From Sulfuracidifex metallicus DSM 6482 = JCM 9184 (GTDB lineage: Archaea; Thermoproteota; Thermoprotei_A; Sulfolobales; Sulfolobaceae), in assembly GCA_032834875.1 (NCBI GenBank), contig CP135238.1, forward strand, positions 1,060,011 through 1,124,010: a DNA stretch of 64,000 bases, given 5' to 3'. A program made the position numbers and the translations under genes. Under the pieces are notes generated by a model. That model saw only the letters and a list, made by a program, of their open reading frames with translations, searched no databases and was not told the DNA's origin. Each line of letters starts with the position of its first letter. Position 1 is the first letter of the stretch. Positions 27,303 through 37,817 of this stretch are shown here, in pieces.

Positions 27303-27797
27303 CTATGATCCTACATGGGTCACAATTTCATCTGATTCGTCTTTCGAGACATTAATTAATGGACTTGCGGACAGTTTAAGTGCAACAATGGTTGCAGGGA
27401 TATAACCGCCATAACCTATCCCTCCATACTTGGAATCAGCTCCTCCGTCGCCTCCGTTGGTGAAAGTTACGTTCACGGCTGTAGCAGACGAAGAGATAGA
27501 AAGGGAAGCGTTGTTCTGAGTGTATTCCGTCGCGGACAGTATTTGCAGCTCTGTGCCTGAGACATATCCGGGGCAAAGCCAAGACAGAGAGTCCAAGTCT
27601 TCGCCCGGATACGACGTGAAAGTAGTCTCAGTAGTGGGTTGGGTGAGGTTAATTTGTTCCGTGTATTTGAAGTAACCCGGGTTTCCGCCACCTCCAAGGC
27701 CAGGGGTCCTTATTGGCACAGCAGCGTTAGTTATCCCCATGACCCCAACTAAGACGAACACTAGTAAGAATAAGGAAAAGAAGATGGTCCTCTTCAT
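27303..27797 (-). CDS. Exported protein of unknown function
   Basis: The 164-residue protein has a clear signal peptide (KRTIFFSLFLLVFVLVGVMG, cleavage probably after NAA near residue 26). A glycine-rich spacer and a Thr/Ser/Asn-rich mature domain with a lone Cys (SWLCPGY, about 75) follow. There is no membrane anchor at the C-terminus. It is the third gene of a small leftward cluster with the two genes at 27.8-28.4 kb, all coding for membrane or secreted products. I do not recognise the family. Confidence 0.6.
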   Translation of the reverse strand: MKRTIFFSLFLLVFVLVGVMGITNAAVPIRTPGLGGGGNPGYFKYTEQINLTQPTTETTFTSYPGEDLDSLSWLCPGYVSGTELQILSATEYTQNNASLSISSSATAVNVTFTNGGDGGADSKYGGIGYGGYIPATIVALKLSASPLINVSKDESDEIVTHVGS

Positions 27798-27834
27798 GAG
27801 ATGAAGAAAAACATATCACGTTTATATGTGAGAA

Positions 27835-28134
27835 CTACTTGAGCCTCGTGCCGACGTATCCCTGGTACAAGTTCCACGCAGAGATGGAAAGCTCCAGGAC
27901 CGTATCGCCCAAGATGAGGTAAGATATCAATGAAGGCGAGCCTAGGTACAAGTAAATGGAAACCATAAGCGTAGCTAGGGAAAGCTTGTACAGGAGCAAC
28001 CTCCACGTCGAAGAGGCTACCTTCTTGAGAAAGAAGTTACCCTCGTAAGCTTCCCCCACCCTTGAGAGCGCCATCCTGGTGGTGAGGAAGTCGTCGAAGT
28101 GGGCGAAGTAGAAAGCGAAGATTTCGGCCCACAA
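27835..28134 (-). CDS. Small membrane protein, DUF5658-like
   Basis: A 99-residue protein with three membrane segments and the pattern DDFLTTRMALSRVGEAYEGN (14-33). This recalls the D-TT...G..E.N signature of DUF5658 membrane proteins. It starts with TTG one base after the TAA of the upstream reading frame (28135-28137), which indicates an operon. Confidence 0.55.
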   Translation of the reverse strand: MWAEIFAFYFAHFDDFLTTRMALSRVGEAYEGNFFLKKVASSTWRLLLYKLSLATLMVSIYLYLGSPSLISYLILGDTVLELSISAWNLYQGYVGTRLK

Positions 28135-28427
28135 TTACCTCCTCCTGTAAACCAGGAATACCCCTATCAGGATTGAGATACCAACGCCTATCAAGGCTAG
28201 GTTGATGTCTGTACTTGTTATGAGAGCATGGGATGAAGTTATCGTATGAGAAATGGCAGAATTTGAAGTAGAGTTATCAACAAGCGGTTTTTGCATAAAG
28301 AATCATAGATAGCAGTAAAGTTTACGTGAGTCTCAAGAAATTCAGCTATTTGAGCCGGCGTTGTTAAGTTTCCAGGTATAGGAGGAACACCGGTTACAGG
28401 AGCCGTTAAAGCAGCCTGACAAGTCAT
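28135..28427 (-). pseudogene. Frameshifted surface protein with C-terminal anchor
   Basis: The first part (MTCQAALTAPVTGVPPIPGN to YDSL) is open from 28427. A shift within the run gcaaaaacc (about 28288-28296) changes frame. The other frame continues with a Ser/Thr stalk, a membrane helix (LALIGVGISILIGVFLVY) and RRR, ending at TAA 28135-28137. Joined, these form a plausible exported protein with a C-terminal anchor, but no N-terminal signal is seen. Confidence 0.5.
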
Positions 28428-28521
28428 ATTAAATAGAAATAAAGAAGACTTCGATTAAAAAATTTTTTAGTTATACATCTATCCGACTTCCTCCGCAATT
28501 TGATATGGGTTAGTTTGGGTG

Positions 28522-28889
28522 TAACCGAAATCTATTAGGATCTCTACAAACTAGAAAGTGATGAATTCAGAAGGCAGGTGGTACATGGTTTCAAGCCCTC
28601 TAAGGATCTCTACAAACTAACTCAGCCTTTGCTTTCCTAGACCCTAATTTGGCTGTTTCAAGCCCTCTAAGGATCTCTACAAACAAGTAAAGCTGGCCAA
28701 GATCTCGGTACAATAATCTAAGTTTCAAGCCCTCTAAGGGTTTCTACAAACTCCAGCCTTCAAGCCCCGTGTATTCCCTGTTAACTATGAGTGTTTCAAG
28801 CCCTCTAAGGATCTCTACAAACCGGGGGCTAGAAATAGTAAATTTTTGTCAGAAGAAGAGTTTCAAGCCCTCTAAGGATCTCTACAAAC
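28522..28889 (-). CRISPR. CRISPR array 1, leader-distal fragment
   Basis: There are five full 30-bp repeats (starts 28588, 28655, 28732, 28793, 28860; gtttcaagccctctaaggat plus ctctacaaac) and a degenerate one ending at 28551. The repeat at 28732 has gggtttctac in place of ggatctctac. The fragment is separated from the rest of array 1 by the gene at 29019-29882. Repeat decay here fits the old, leader-distal end. Confidence 0.95.
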
Positions 28890-29018
28890 AAGAGAATATG
28901 TTTCACTTTTACAGAAGTTAGCTGGAGTCATCTCGATAGCGTCCATAATTGCCTAATCTACTAGCTAGCATTATAACTGAAATTAATAATATGTACAATA
29001 ATCTTAAGCCTTTAAATT

Positions 29019-29882
29019 TTATAATTTTCTAATTATACTCATTACTTCATCCTCATTTAAGTATGGTTCACCTACTTTTATATAATCATTTATAATTTCG
29101 CGGTCTTGTGTATCTAAAATACTAACTCTAGCTAAATTTTTGGTGCCGTAAACTTCCCCATAATAATGAGGATCTAAAGCTTCTTTATATTTATGAGCTT
29201 GAGAAAACATAGACGGAGTGTACACTGATTTAAATTCTAAAACCAATAAAGGTTTATTAGAGTTTCCGTTAAATACCACTAGGTCCGGTCTAATAATACT
29301 ATTTTCACGAGCATAAATTACAGAATACTCAGATTTAGGAATAAGGTTATTATTAGCGTTATTATTAGCTAAAATTCTAAAAAATTCTGCTCTTAAAAAT
29401 CTCTCATATGTAGGAGCCCTAAATATTTCCTTAATTAGAGATTTTTTATTGACTGATTTGGAAGGATGATAAGTAGATATGCTATTTTCAAAAAATTCCC
29501 AGAAAGCGTCAATCATCTCATCATTAGAGAAAAACATCTTAAATTCGTCTTGTTTAGTCAGTTCGTCTATTATATTAAGGCTATAATAAATATTACTATA
29601 ATAAACAATTACAGTATATTGTGGTTTTATAACATTAGAATACCTCAAAGACTGAGTATATGCTTTAGATCGACGTCCAGACGGTTTTTTCTTAAATTCT
29701 ATTAGTAAGAAAGGACTGCAATATCCGTTCTCACAAATATAAGTAACTAAATCAGGTCTTTGATTATTTTGTAAAACTAATTCTGGTATCGTAACATTAT
29801 CAATATTCTCGTCAAGTAGATATTCCACTATATCGGAATACCACGCATCTCTTATAGTGCTTTCACTAACTATAGTACTCAT
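29019..29882 (-). CDS. Protein with two PD-(D/E)XK nuclease modules, inside CRISPR array 1
   Basis: The 287-residue protein has two similar modules. The first is RPDLVTY...LLIEFKKK (Asp44, Glu62, Lys64), followed by AYTQSLRYSN. The second is RPDLVVFNG...LLVLEFKS (Asp200, Glu216, Lys218), followed by QAHKYKEAL. Each has the D-(E/Q)XK core and a motif-IV helix of RecB-like or type I restriction-type nucleases. The gene is far more AT-rich than its surroundings (Asn/Ile/Tyr-rich product), pointing to acquisition from a virus or plasmid. It sits between repeats of the array, facing the same way as crRNA transcription. Confidence 0.7.
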   Translation of the reverse strand: MSTIVSESTIRDAWYSDIVEYLLDENIDNVTIPELVLQNNQRPDLVTYICENGYCSPFLLIEFKKKPSGRRSKAYTQSLRYSNVIKPQYTVIVYYSNIYYSLNIIDELTKQDEFKMFFSNDEMIDAFWEFFENSISTYHPSKSVNKKSLIKEIFRAPTYERFLRAEFFRILANNNANNNLIPKSEYSVIYARENSIIRPDLVVFNGNSNKPLLVLEFKSVYTPSMFSQAHKYKEALDPHYYGEVYGTKNLARVSILDTQDREIINDYIKVGEPYLNEDEVMSIIRKL

Positions 29883-30014
29883 AATATCTTTTTATTATTG
29901 AAGTTTATAAACAAATCATCTAGAACGGATCAGTGTTTCTAGGAAATTTTTTGATTTAAGTCTTTTAGTACTTTACACATTTAACCAGGATTTAAATCAT
30001 GAAATTCTCTTAAG

Positions 30015-33000
30015 GTTTCAAGCCCTCTAAGGATCTCTACAAACCGGCTTTCCAGGAAACGTATGGCGACGTTATACCTGGTTTCAAGCCCTCTAAGGAT
30101 CTCTACAAACTAGGGGAAAATATGAAAAGAGAAGTAGAAATTGAGATATGTTTCAAGCCCTCTAAGGATCTCTACAAACAGAGTTCGGGGACGATGTCCT
30201 CCCCGTGATCATAGGTTTCAAGCCCTCTAAGGATCTCTACAAACGTATATAGACTGGAATCTTTGATATTCACAAAGATAGTTTCAAGCCCTCTAAGGAT
30301 CTCTACAAACGTTTGCCATTATTTGCCAGGATTGTGCCTATGACAGTTTCAAGCCCTCTAAGGATCTCTACAAACTCGAAAATTTTCTGCATCAGATCAA
30401 GCGTATTAGTAAGTTTCAAGCCCTCTAAGGATCTCTACAAACTCTAATGTGGACAGAATTTCCAAAAAAGAAAACTGAGTTTCAAGCCCTCTAAGGATCT
30501 CTACAAACGAGAAAGTATATCTCAAGATGAAGACGCTATCTACGGTTTCAAGCCCTCTAAGGATCTCTACAAACTCTTATCGCCACTCTATTGACCGAAA
30601 GGTTTGAATTGGTTTCAAGCCCTCTAAGGATCTCTACAAACTTCGGCTGAAGGTTTGAAATCCCCATTAGTGTTCCTCTGTTTCAAGCCCTCTAAGGATC
30701 TCTACAAACACTACTTTGCATTATACTATATTCTTTCAGTATTTTAGTTTCAAGCCCTCTAAGGATCTCTACAAACAGAGTATGATGTAGCTCTTCAAAA
30801 TGCTGACCAAGGTTTCAAGCCCTCTAAGGATCTCTACAAACATGTCAGCTCTTTCTATTCCCGTGATGGCTCTGAATGTGTTTCAAGCCCTCTAAGGATC
30901 TCTACAAACTATACCTGCTACGTTATCATCATGTGGTGCACTTTTGGTTTCAAGCCCTCTAAGGATCTCTACAAACAATGGAGAGGTTAGCTACCCCGCC
31001 CGATCAGTTACTCGTTTCAAGCCCTCTAAGGATCTCTACAAACAAATAATACCTGTACCTTATTTCCTTTATTTTACCATGTTTCAAGCCCTCTAAGGAT
31101 CTCTACAAACTATAATCAGGTGCAAAAAATGGCGGAAGTAAAAGGTGTTTCAAGCCCTCTAAGGATCTCTACAAACCAGCAAGGAATGTCTAATAGTATA
31201 CCGTTTTCCTGGCGTTTCAAGCCCTCTAAGGATCTCTACAAACCAATTCATATATCATCCATATTATTGTTATTACTGTGTTTCAAGCCCTCTAAGGATC
31301 TCTACAAACAGAAGTAGAATTCCCTTTACCTTCATACAATATCGAGTTTCAAGCCCTCTAAGGATCTCTACAAACCAATTCATATATCATCCATATTATT
31401 GTTATTACTGTGTTTCAAGCCCTCTAAGGATCTCTACAAACAGAAGTAGAATTCCCTTTACCTTCATACAATATCGAGTTTCAAGCCCTCTAAGGATCTC
31501 TACAAACCACTTTTATCAACTAGTGAAAGCCATTTACCTATCCGTTTCAAGCCCTCTAAGGATCTCTACAAACACGTTTGTTGCAAATAAAAATTGAAGA
31601 TGAATGGAGTTTCAAGCCCTCTAAGGATCTCTACAAACACTCCAGGAGTTCCTGGAGGTGCTCCGCCAACGCCACCCGTTTCAAGCCCTCTAAGGATCTC
31701 TACAAACTACTACGTAAGTGTGGAAACCCGTGAGGGGCGTGAAAGTTTCAAGCCCTCTAAGGATCTCTACAAACCAGGACAGTGCAGAAGTCTACTTCAT
31801 CGATACCAGGTTGTTTCAAGCCCTCTAAGGATCTCTACAAACCTAGAGAGGTCTCTTGTGTATACCATCGTTGGTTTGAGTTTCAAGCCCTCTAAGGATC
31901 TCTACAAACAAGAGCTTAGCCTCCTGATGACCGAAGGGAGGCTAGCGTTTCAAGCCCTCTAAGGATCTCTACAAACCATCGATACCACTAGTGGCGAAAT
32001 TAGTCATACTAGTTTCAAGCCCTCTAAGGATCTCTACAAACTATACCTGCTACATTGTCATCATGTGGTGCACTTTTGGTTTCAAGCCCTCTAAGGATCT
32101 CTACAAACAACCTGAATGGACCTTCGCTTTACGGGACTCCATCGGAAGTTTCAAGCCCTCTAAGGATCTCTACAAACAAACAAATCCTTGAATTGTAGAA
32201 ACTGCAGTTTGTAGTTTCAAGCCCTCTAAGGATCTCTACAAACAATCGGGGTGCGTTTCATGTCCCACATAAGTCAACTGTTTCAAGCCCTCTAAGGATC
32301 TCTACAAACATTCACGAGAGGCTCTATTTGTCCCTTAGAATTCATCAGGTTTCAAGCCCTCTAAGGATCTCTACAAACAGGAACCATGACATGTTCTCAT
32401 ACATATCATTGAGCTCTGTTTCAAGCCCTCTAAGGATCTCTACAAACAGAGCGTGGAGACGTCGAGAAGATTTACGAGAAGAGTTTCAAGCCCTCTAAGG
32501 ATCTCTACAAACCGGAGCTGCAGCTTTCTTCATCCTTTTGTTGCTGGCAGGTTTCAAGCCCTCTAAGGATCTCTACAAACACCACGCTGTTGTGTACAAA
32601 TTATCTGGAGCCATATACAGTTTCAAGCCCTCTAAGGATCTCTACAAACAGGGGGTCTGGGGGTCTCCCCCAGTGGGGGTGCACCAGTTTCAAGCCCTCT
32701 AAGGATCTCTACAAACAGAAGGAAATGAAATACTGGCAGGGATGACCATGAAGTTTCAAGCCCTCTAAGGATCTCTACAAACATGAGAGTAGAGACATGA
32801 GACGAGCGTAGTTAGTTAGAGTTTCAAGCCCTCTAAGGATCTCTACAAACCTCTCTGTCGTTTGGCGTAGCTTACGCTATACTTGAGGGTTTCAAGCCCT
32901 CTAAGGATCTCTACAAACAGAACTACCGCGTCCAATTGTAGAAACCCTTGGAGGGGGTTTCAAGCCCTCTAAGGATCTCTACAAACATTGAATGGGCAAT

Positions 33001-33590
33001 TATACATGAACAGTGCTAGTAGTTGTTTCAAGCCCTCTAAGGATCTCTACAAACCCTGCTATACATTCAAGGTAAACCTTTTCGTCATCGTGTTTCAAGC
33101 CCTCTAAGGATCTCTACAAACACCTTTCTGCCTCTTTCTCCTTCCTCTTCTTCTTTCCAGTTTCAAGCCCTCTAAGGATCTCTACAAACCGGATTCTTTT
33201 GTTACGCCTTTGCCTGCGTTAGCTCTCAGTTTCAAGCCCTCTAAGGATCTCTACAAACTTTATTTTTCTCCTGATATTTCGGAACCGAAATATTGTTTCA
33301 AGCCCTCTAAGGATCTCTACAAACCCGCAATCCAAAGACGAATACCCTAATGTCGAATATGGGTTTCAAGCCCTCTAAGGATCTCTACAAACGGGTTAAC
33401 ATGCCCTTTTCTTCCTCGCTTAACCTCAAGTTTCAAGCCCTCTAAGGATCTCTACAAACTATTATATTTATCCACAACATCATGACGTTTCTTTGTTTCA
33501 AGCCCTCTAAGGATCTCTACAAACGAGTTAATTGGTAATGACAGTTGAAAAATTGAATTTGTTTCAAGCCCTCTAAGGATCTCTACAAAC
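30015..33590 (-). CRISPR. CRISPR array 1, main part (about 54 repeats)
   Basis: I count 54 copies of the 30-bp repeat (plus-strand form gtttcaagccctctaaggat + ctctacaaac) with spacers of about 35-39 bases. Transcription is leftward from the leader at 33591-33776, giving crRNAs whose repeat ends in cttgaaac, the expected 5' handle. Two repeat-spacer units are duplicated in tandem (31214-31345 and 31346-31477), and two separated spacers differ by only two bases. Small open frames across this region are only translations of the repeat. Confidence 0.98.
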
Positions 33591-33776
33591 CCTGCTTACT
33601 ATTACGTAAAATCTCCCTAAAAAACGTTTCTGTGAATTCGGCAGTGAAGCTGCCTCCTAAACTTACCTTTCACTGCCGAGGGAGTTTTACGTCAAAATTA
33701 ATATGTTTTGAAAAACATATTTCCTTTTCCCTTTCACTGCCGAATTTTTGACTTCCTTCTACTATGTGAAAAAATT
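33591..33776 (-). promoter_or_regulatory. CRISPR leader of array 1
   Basis: These 186 bp appear identical, in inverted orientation, to the leader of array 2 (43411-43596), and identity ends abruptly at both limits. It contains three cggcagtgaa elements (one inverted) and nested inverted repeats. It should hold the array promoter and the signals for spacer integration at its repeat-proximal end. Confidence 0.85.
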
Positions 33777-34052
33777 ACTATATATTATAATATTTAAATA
33801 ATTAACTAAAGTTAAAATTTACTTTTATTTACTCCCTTTAATCTCATAAAGATAGTTAATCTTGACATTTAGCTGGAGAAAGTTTGTGTCTAATATATAA
33901 TAAAAATTTTTAAAATTAAATATATAACATATAAGAATATATCTATTATATTTTATAAATTTAAAACTTAAAAAAGAATTCTTATTTTAATTTAAACTTT
34001 ATTAGATAAAAGGCTTAAAATTTTCTTTAAAAATTTTATTAAATGTATTTTC
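33777..34052. other. AT-rich gap between leader 1 and cas3
   Basis: Extremely AT-rich sequence with no gene. It lies upstream of the leader and downstream of cas3, and may contain the array promoter and the cas3 terminator. Confidence 0.4.
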
Positions 34053-36359
34053 CTACCAGATGAGTGACTCATCAACGTCTTTAACGCGGTATCCAGTTAG
34101 CTTATCGTACTTTTCTTTAGGTGCTATATATAGCTCAAGCCTTTTATCAAAATCTAATTCAGGTTTTTCCCAAACTTTCACCGTGAACTCCTCCACTAAA
34201 GCTCTAGCTCTCTTTACCTCAGCTCTTCTTTTGTATCCTTCAAGTCCTAACGCATCTCTCAATTGCTTAAGTCTACTTTCAGCTTCGGAATTTTCCAAAA
34301 CCAAAATTGAGTATTTAGGCTCTTCCTGAATTAGGGAAAAATTAACCTCATCGTAGTCTAGGAGTTTTATCCAATCCTTCCACTTTGTAAACTGATTAGG
34401 TAGATCCCTGGTTATCTCAAGCTCTTCATAATACATTTCCAATAATGATCTAAAGTCTTTTTCCTCTATTTGATTTCCTTTTTTGGAAGTTGTTATCATA
34501 TATTTACTTAGGACTTTCTCAGCCACTTCCTCAGTTACATTTCCATACACTAAAGAGAAATCGCTTCTTTGCCTATCCTCTCTTTTAACCTTGACTACTG
34601 TGACCTTTCCTCCCAACTCTCCCAACTCTCCATTTCTATTACATCTTCCTGATGCCTGTATGACTGAATCTAGAGGTCCAAAGTCCCTATAAACTATGGG
34701 GAAACTAACGTCCACTCCTGCTTCCACAACTTGAGTTGTCACTAGAATGAAGTTTTCTTTCCTCTCCAACATTTCCTTAACTTCTTTTATCCTTTGAGCT
34801 CTGTCCCAAGGTGTAACATGAGTAGAAAGGAAGATTATTTTTCTCTTGTTTCGTTCTTCTTTTCCTTCCTTTATCTTCTCTTCTTTTTTCCGGCTTTTTC
34901 TATCTTTTTTATTCTCTTCTATCTCATTACTGGCTTCTCTCTGAAGTTCGCTCAACCTTTTAGCTACTTTTTCAGCTGATGCTATAGTGTTTAGCTCCAC
35001 CATCACCGGCGTCGAGGCTGAGACTTGAAATATCTCCTCTGCAAGCTCCTCAGGTGTGACGAAGTTTTCTCTAAATTCTACCTTTACTCTGTTAGGCTCT
35101 TTTCCCCTTAATGGATCCATTACCTCTTGAGGCTGAATTAGTCGTGGCATTGTGGCTGTCATAAGGATGAAAGTGACGTTTAAGTTATCTGATACGTTTT
35201 TCAACGTCTCTTTTACTGCATGCCACTTTTCAGCAGGTATTGCTTGAACCTCGTCTAGGATCACCACCGAACTCACCAAACTGTGAAGCCTCTTCAAGTT
35301 AACGTTTCTATGGGAAAGCAACGTACTCATGAGGCCCTCGAATGTAGTTACTACCATTGGATAGTCCCAAGATTCTGCCATCATTAACTTGTCTTCAGCA
35401 CTTCTATTCTCGTCGTCATCCTCAGGGAAGGCCATATGATGGAATTTCAGTATGTCTACTCCTGGGAAAACTTTGGTTGCAACCTCGTAGTTCTGTTCTA
35501 CTATACTTATGAAAGGTAAGGAGTAAATTATCCTTTTACCTTCCTTTACGGCTTCCAAGATACCTGAGAGAGTTTTCCCAGTGCCGGTAGGGGAAATTAT
35601 AGCCTTAATCTTACCTTTTGCGTCCCATCCCTTTACTGCATTATAAAGGTCATCCCTGAGAGATGCCATAGGAGAGGATCTTGAAAGACCAGCTCGAAAT
35701 CTCTCAACATTTGACAGTGAGAGTAAGGAAAAGGAGGAAGAAGAGGAGAACACATTTCCCGATGCGCTGTGCTTATCTGCGTCTATTAAACAGGAGAAGA
35801 GAAGCTCCCCCTTGAGGAACTCCTCCCACGATCTTTCCTTGTCCATAATACGTCTTGTGACTTTCCAGGCTTCTTGGACCATTGAGATTACGTCTTTTAA
35901 AGCGTCCATATCAGGAGGATACTTCAGGGAAGACACTTCTCTCCGTACTTCGTCCACAAGGAGGGATTTAGCTTGTGGCTCCAGGCACTGGTTATCTCCA
36001 TCTTTGAGAGAATCCCTCAATGTTCTCAACCATCTGCTCATATATTGTAACCCCACGAGTTTACCGTGATGGGACTTCACAGACGTCATTACAAGAAAAG
36101 ATGAAAGGTCATCTAGTCCAAGCTTCCTTGCTGTGCTAAAGGCTATTAGAGCCGATATTGTAGAATGATCAGAACACTGGACTCTCTTACCTTGGAGATG
36201 TTGCTGAAAAAATGGGGTATACTTCCCAAGATCGTGGTGAGAGCCTGCAACGTATGCCTCAGTCTTCAGGTATTCTGGAGCTAGCTTTTCTGCTCCTTCC
36301 CCTACTTCTTTTAAGTGATCTATCAGGAACTTGTCTGGATGAGACTTAAATTTGGACAT
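34053..36359 (-). CDS. cas3: Cas3 helicase-nuclease, type I-B
   Basis: The 768-residue protein joins an N-terminal HD nuclease (GSHHDLGKYTPFFQQHL, 39-55; SVKSHHGK, 93-100) with a superfamily 2 helicase. The helicase motifs are Walker A SPTGTGKT (256-263), DEVQ box (369-372), LMTATMP (399-405) and a C-terminal QASGRCNRNGE motif VI. It is recruited by Cascade to unwind and degrade target DNA. A Lys/Glu-rich insert (about 490-520) is a local oddity. It lies alone after cas2, with 310 bp between them. Confidence 0.95.
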   Translation of the reverse strand: MSKFKSHPDKFLIDHLKEVGEGAEKLAPEYLKTEAYVAGSHHDLGKYTPFFQQHLQGKRVQCSDHSTISALIAFSTARKLGLDDLSSFLVMTSVKSHHGKLVGLQYMSRWLRTLRDSLKDGDNQCLEPQAKSLLVDEVRREVSSLKYPPDMDALKDVISMVQEAWKVTRRIMDKERSWEEFLKGELLFSCLIDADKHSASGNVFSSSSSFSLLSLSNVERFRAGLSRSSPMASLRDDLYNAVKGWDAKGKIKAIISPTGTGKTLSGILEAVKEGKRIIYSLPFISIVEQNYEVATKVFPGVDILKFHHMAFPEDDDENRSAEDKLMMAESWDYPMVVTTFEGLMSTLLSHRNVNLKRLHSLVSSVVILDEVQAIPAEKWHAVKETLKNVSDNLNVTFILMTATMPRLIQPQEVMDPLRGKEPNRVKVEFRENFVTPEELAEEIFQVSASTPVMVELNTIASAEKVAKRLSELQREASNEIEENKKDRKSRKKEEKIKEGKEERNKRKIIFLSTHVTPWDRAQRIKEVKEMLERKENFILVTTQVVEAGVDVSFPIVYRDFGPLDSVIQASGRCNRNGELGELGGKVTVVKVKREDRQRSDFSLVYGNVTEEVAEKVLSKYMITTSKKGNQIEEKDFRSLLEMYYEELEITRDLPNQFTKWKDWIKLLDYDEVNFSLIQEEPKYSILVLENSEAESRLKQLRDALGLEGYKRRAEVKRARALVEEFTVKVWEKPELDFDKRLELYIAPKEKYDKLTGYRVKDVDESLIW

Positions 36360-36669
36360 GTGATTAAGGGTTTAATTAGTATACATATATATGAATATTA
36401 CGTTTACATGATCAACCTTGCATAAGTTTACGTCTTTTGTCCATTTTTATCTCACATATATATAAAAAAGTTATACATACATAAGCTGATATTATAAAGC
36501 TAAGACTTTTCCCTTTAGGTCCTTCATCGGCATAAAGACGATAGACTCCTCTAAAAACTGCAACACAATTCAAGAATTCATCATAATAATATTTTCTTAT
36601 ATCTATGTAGTTATATTCTAACTAAAACTTTTTCTCTCATTGTTAAACGATAGAATAGTTCAATTCCTT
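36360..36669. promoter_or_regulatory. Promoter region of cas3
   Basis: This AT-rich gap holds a TATA-like atatatatgt on the minus strand shortly before the cas3 ATG. No gene was seen. Confidence 0.4.
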
Positions 36670-36933
36670 TTATAGTATATTTCTTCCTTCTTCCTTAGAT
36701 TTTCCCATGGTTTTCCTCTTAAAGTTCTTCTTTGTAGGAGTAATGTAGAACATAACGCTATCCTCATCTTTTATTAACCTTCCTAGTTCAGCTTGTAAGA
36801 GCTCTAAGTTTCCATCGGTAATCTCACCCTCAAATACAGAACGTTGTACCCATATTAGATACTTCCTGCAAATTTTAAGGACTTTGGCTACTCTACTCTC
36901 ATCAATGTCGTAAACTAATATTACATATACCAC
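36670..36933 (-). CDS. cas2: Cas2 adaptation protein
   Basis: The 87-residue protein begins VYVILVYDI with Asp9 at the conserved metal-binding position. It continues RKYLIWVQRSVFEGEIT, the ferredoxin-like fold of Cas2. The basic tail KNFKRKTMGKSKEE is typical. It dimerises and bridges Cas1 dimers in spacer integration. Unusually, it is 4.3 kb from cas1, with the effector genes in between. Confidence 0.9.
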   Translation of the reverse strand: MVYVILVYDIDESRVAKVLKICRKYLIWVQRSVFEGEITDGNLELLQAELGRLIKDEDSVMFYITPTKKNFKRKTMGKSKEEGRNIL

Positions 36934-37082
36934 AATTAGTCTCTATCAAGTAAAATAAAAAAAGCATCTTATCGATGTGATTAATGAACCGATTTGAGAG
37001 CTACAAGAGAACGAATAAGAGAAAGAAAAAGCATACCCTTCGAATTTTAGAAAAAGAAAAGAACGCTTACAGCTGCTAAAGC

Positions 37083-37817
37083 TTAAAGAAAAACGAAGTT
37101 CTCCCCGTTACATGATATTCCTCTAACCTTCCCTTTGACCTTTAATTTTCCACCATCAATTTCCACCAAATACGAAGAAAGCTTTCCTGTGTGTCTACCC
37201 TCGTCGAATCTTCTAGGGACTAACTCTTCTATAGCTATCCTCATGTTTCTCAGCTCTGGCTTCATTTCAGAGGGGATCACTGACGATACTTCTCCATCAA
37301 TTTCTTCCATTTCCTGGCACTCCAATTCCCTAAGTTCCTCCACCCAACCTAGCATGTTTGACGCGCCTAAAGCTATAGGAAATGCAGGTGATTTCAATGC
37401 ATTTTTTATTTTCTCTATTTGTTTCTTCATTTCCTCAACGTTCTCTTTCATCAAGTTATTAGACGGAGATATTACTACACGATATCCGAGAAAGTCATCT
37501 CCAGACGGAAGGACGAACTCTCTCCCTGTTGGAACTCCTTGTTTGAGTCTTCTAAGGGACTTTTCGCTTACCTCGTCAGTGTCAAGATATGTCTCGCCGA
37601 ACATTACCTTTCTAAGGCCGGTGATTGGGCTTACTGCAAAGTCGAACTTGTCCATGAATGAATAGTATGAGTCCCTTTCCATTCCCATTGTAGCCGCTAT
37701 AATTCCCATAAGCGTAGTTCTAGGAGGGAAATAATATGATAGAGAGGTCGAATTAGTGAACACTTTCCTGAAGTGAGCCATTGCCCCCCTTAAATTGAAG
37801 GAGAGCGCCATCATCAC
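37083..37817 (-). CDS. cas5: Cas5, type I-B Cascade subunit
   Basis: The 244-residue protein has the Cas5 start SFNLRGAMAHFRKV, then SYYFPPRTTLMGIIAATMGM (about 27-46), as in Cas5h/Cas5b proteins. It binds the 5' handle of crRNA. It overlaps cas7 by four bases. Basic and hydrophobic RAMP strands continue to the end. Confidence 0.9.
   Translation of the reverse strand: MMMALSFNLRGAMAHFRKVFTNSTSLSYYFPPRTTLMGIIAATMGMERDSYYSFMDKFDFAVSPITGLRKVMFGETYLDTDEVSEKSLRRLKQGVPTGREFVLPSGDDFLGYRVVISPSNNLMKENVEEMKKQIEKIKNALKSPAFPIALGASNMLGWVEELRELECQEMEEIDGEVSSVIPSEMKPELRNMRIAIEELVPRRFDEGRHTGKLSSYLVEIDGGKLKVKGKVRGISCNGENFVFL

Noticed and set aside
27473-28006. Overlapping minus-strand frames 27473-27697 and 27794-28006
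   Set aside because: They shadow the better-supported exported and membrane protein genes in other frames.
31120-32191. Three small plus-strand open frames inside array 1 (31120-31317, 31594-31962, 31991-32191)
   Set aside because: They are translations of the CRISPR repeat in two frames (recurring FKPSKDLYK and VSSPLRISTN) joined by spacer codons; no start signals.
33240-33294. Palindromic spacers (for example atatttcggaaccgaaatat, and gccaccacgaaagtggtggc near 47262) as regulatory hairpins
   Set aside because: They are spacer sequences of normal length between intact repeats, so the symmetry most likely reflects the invader DNA.
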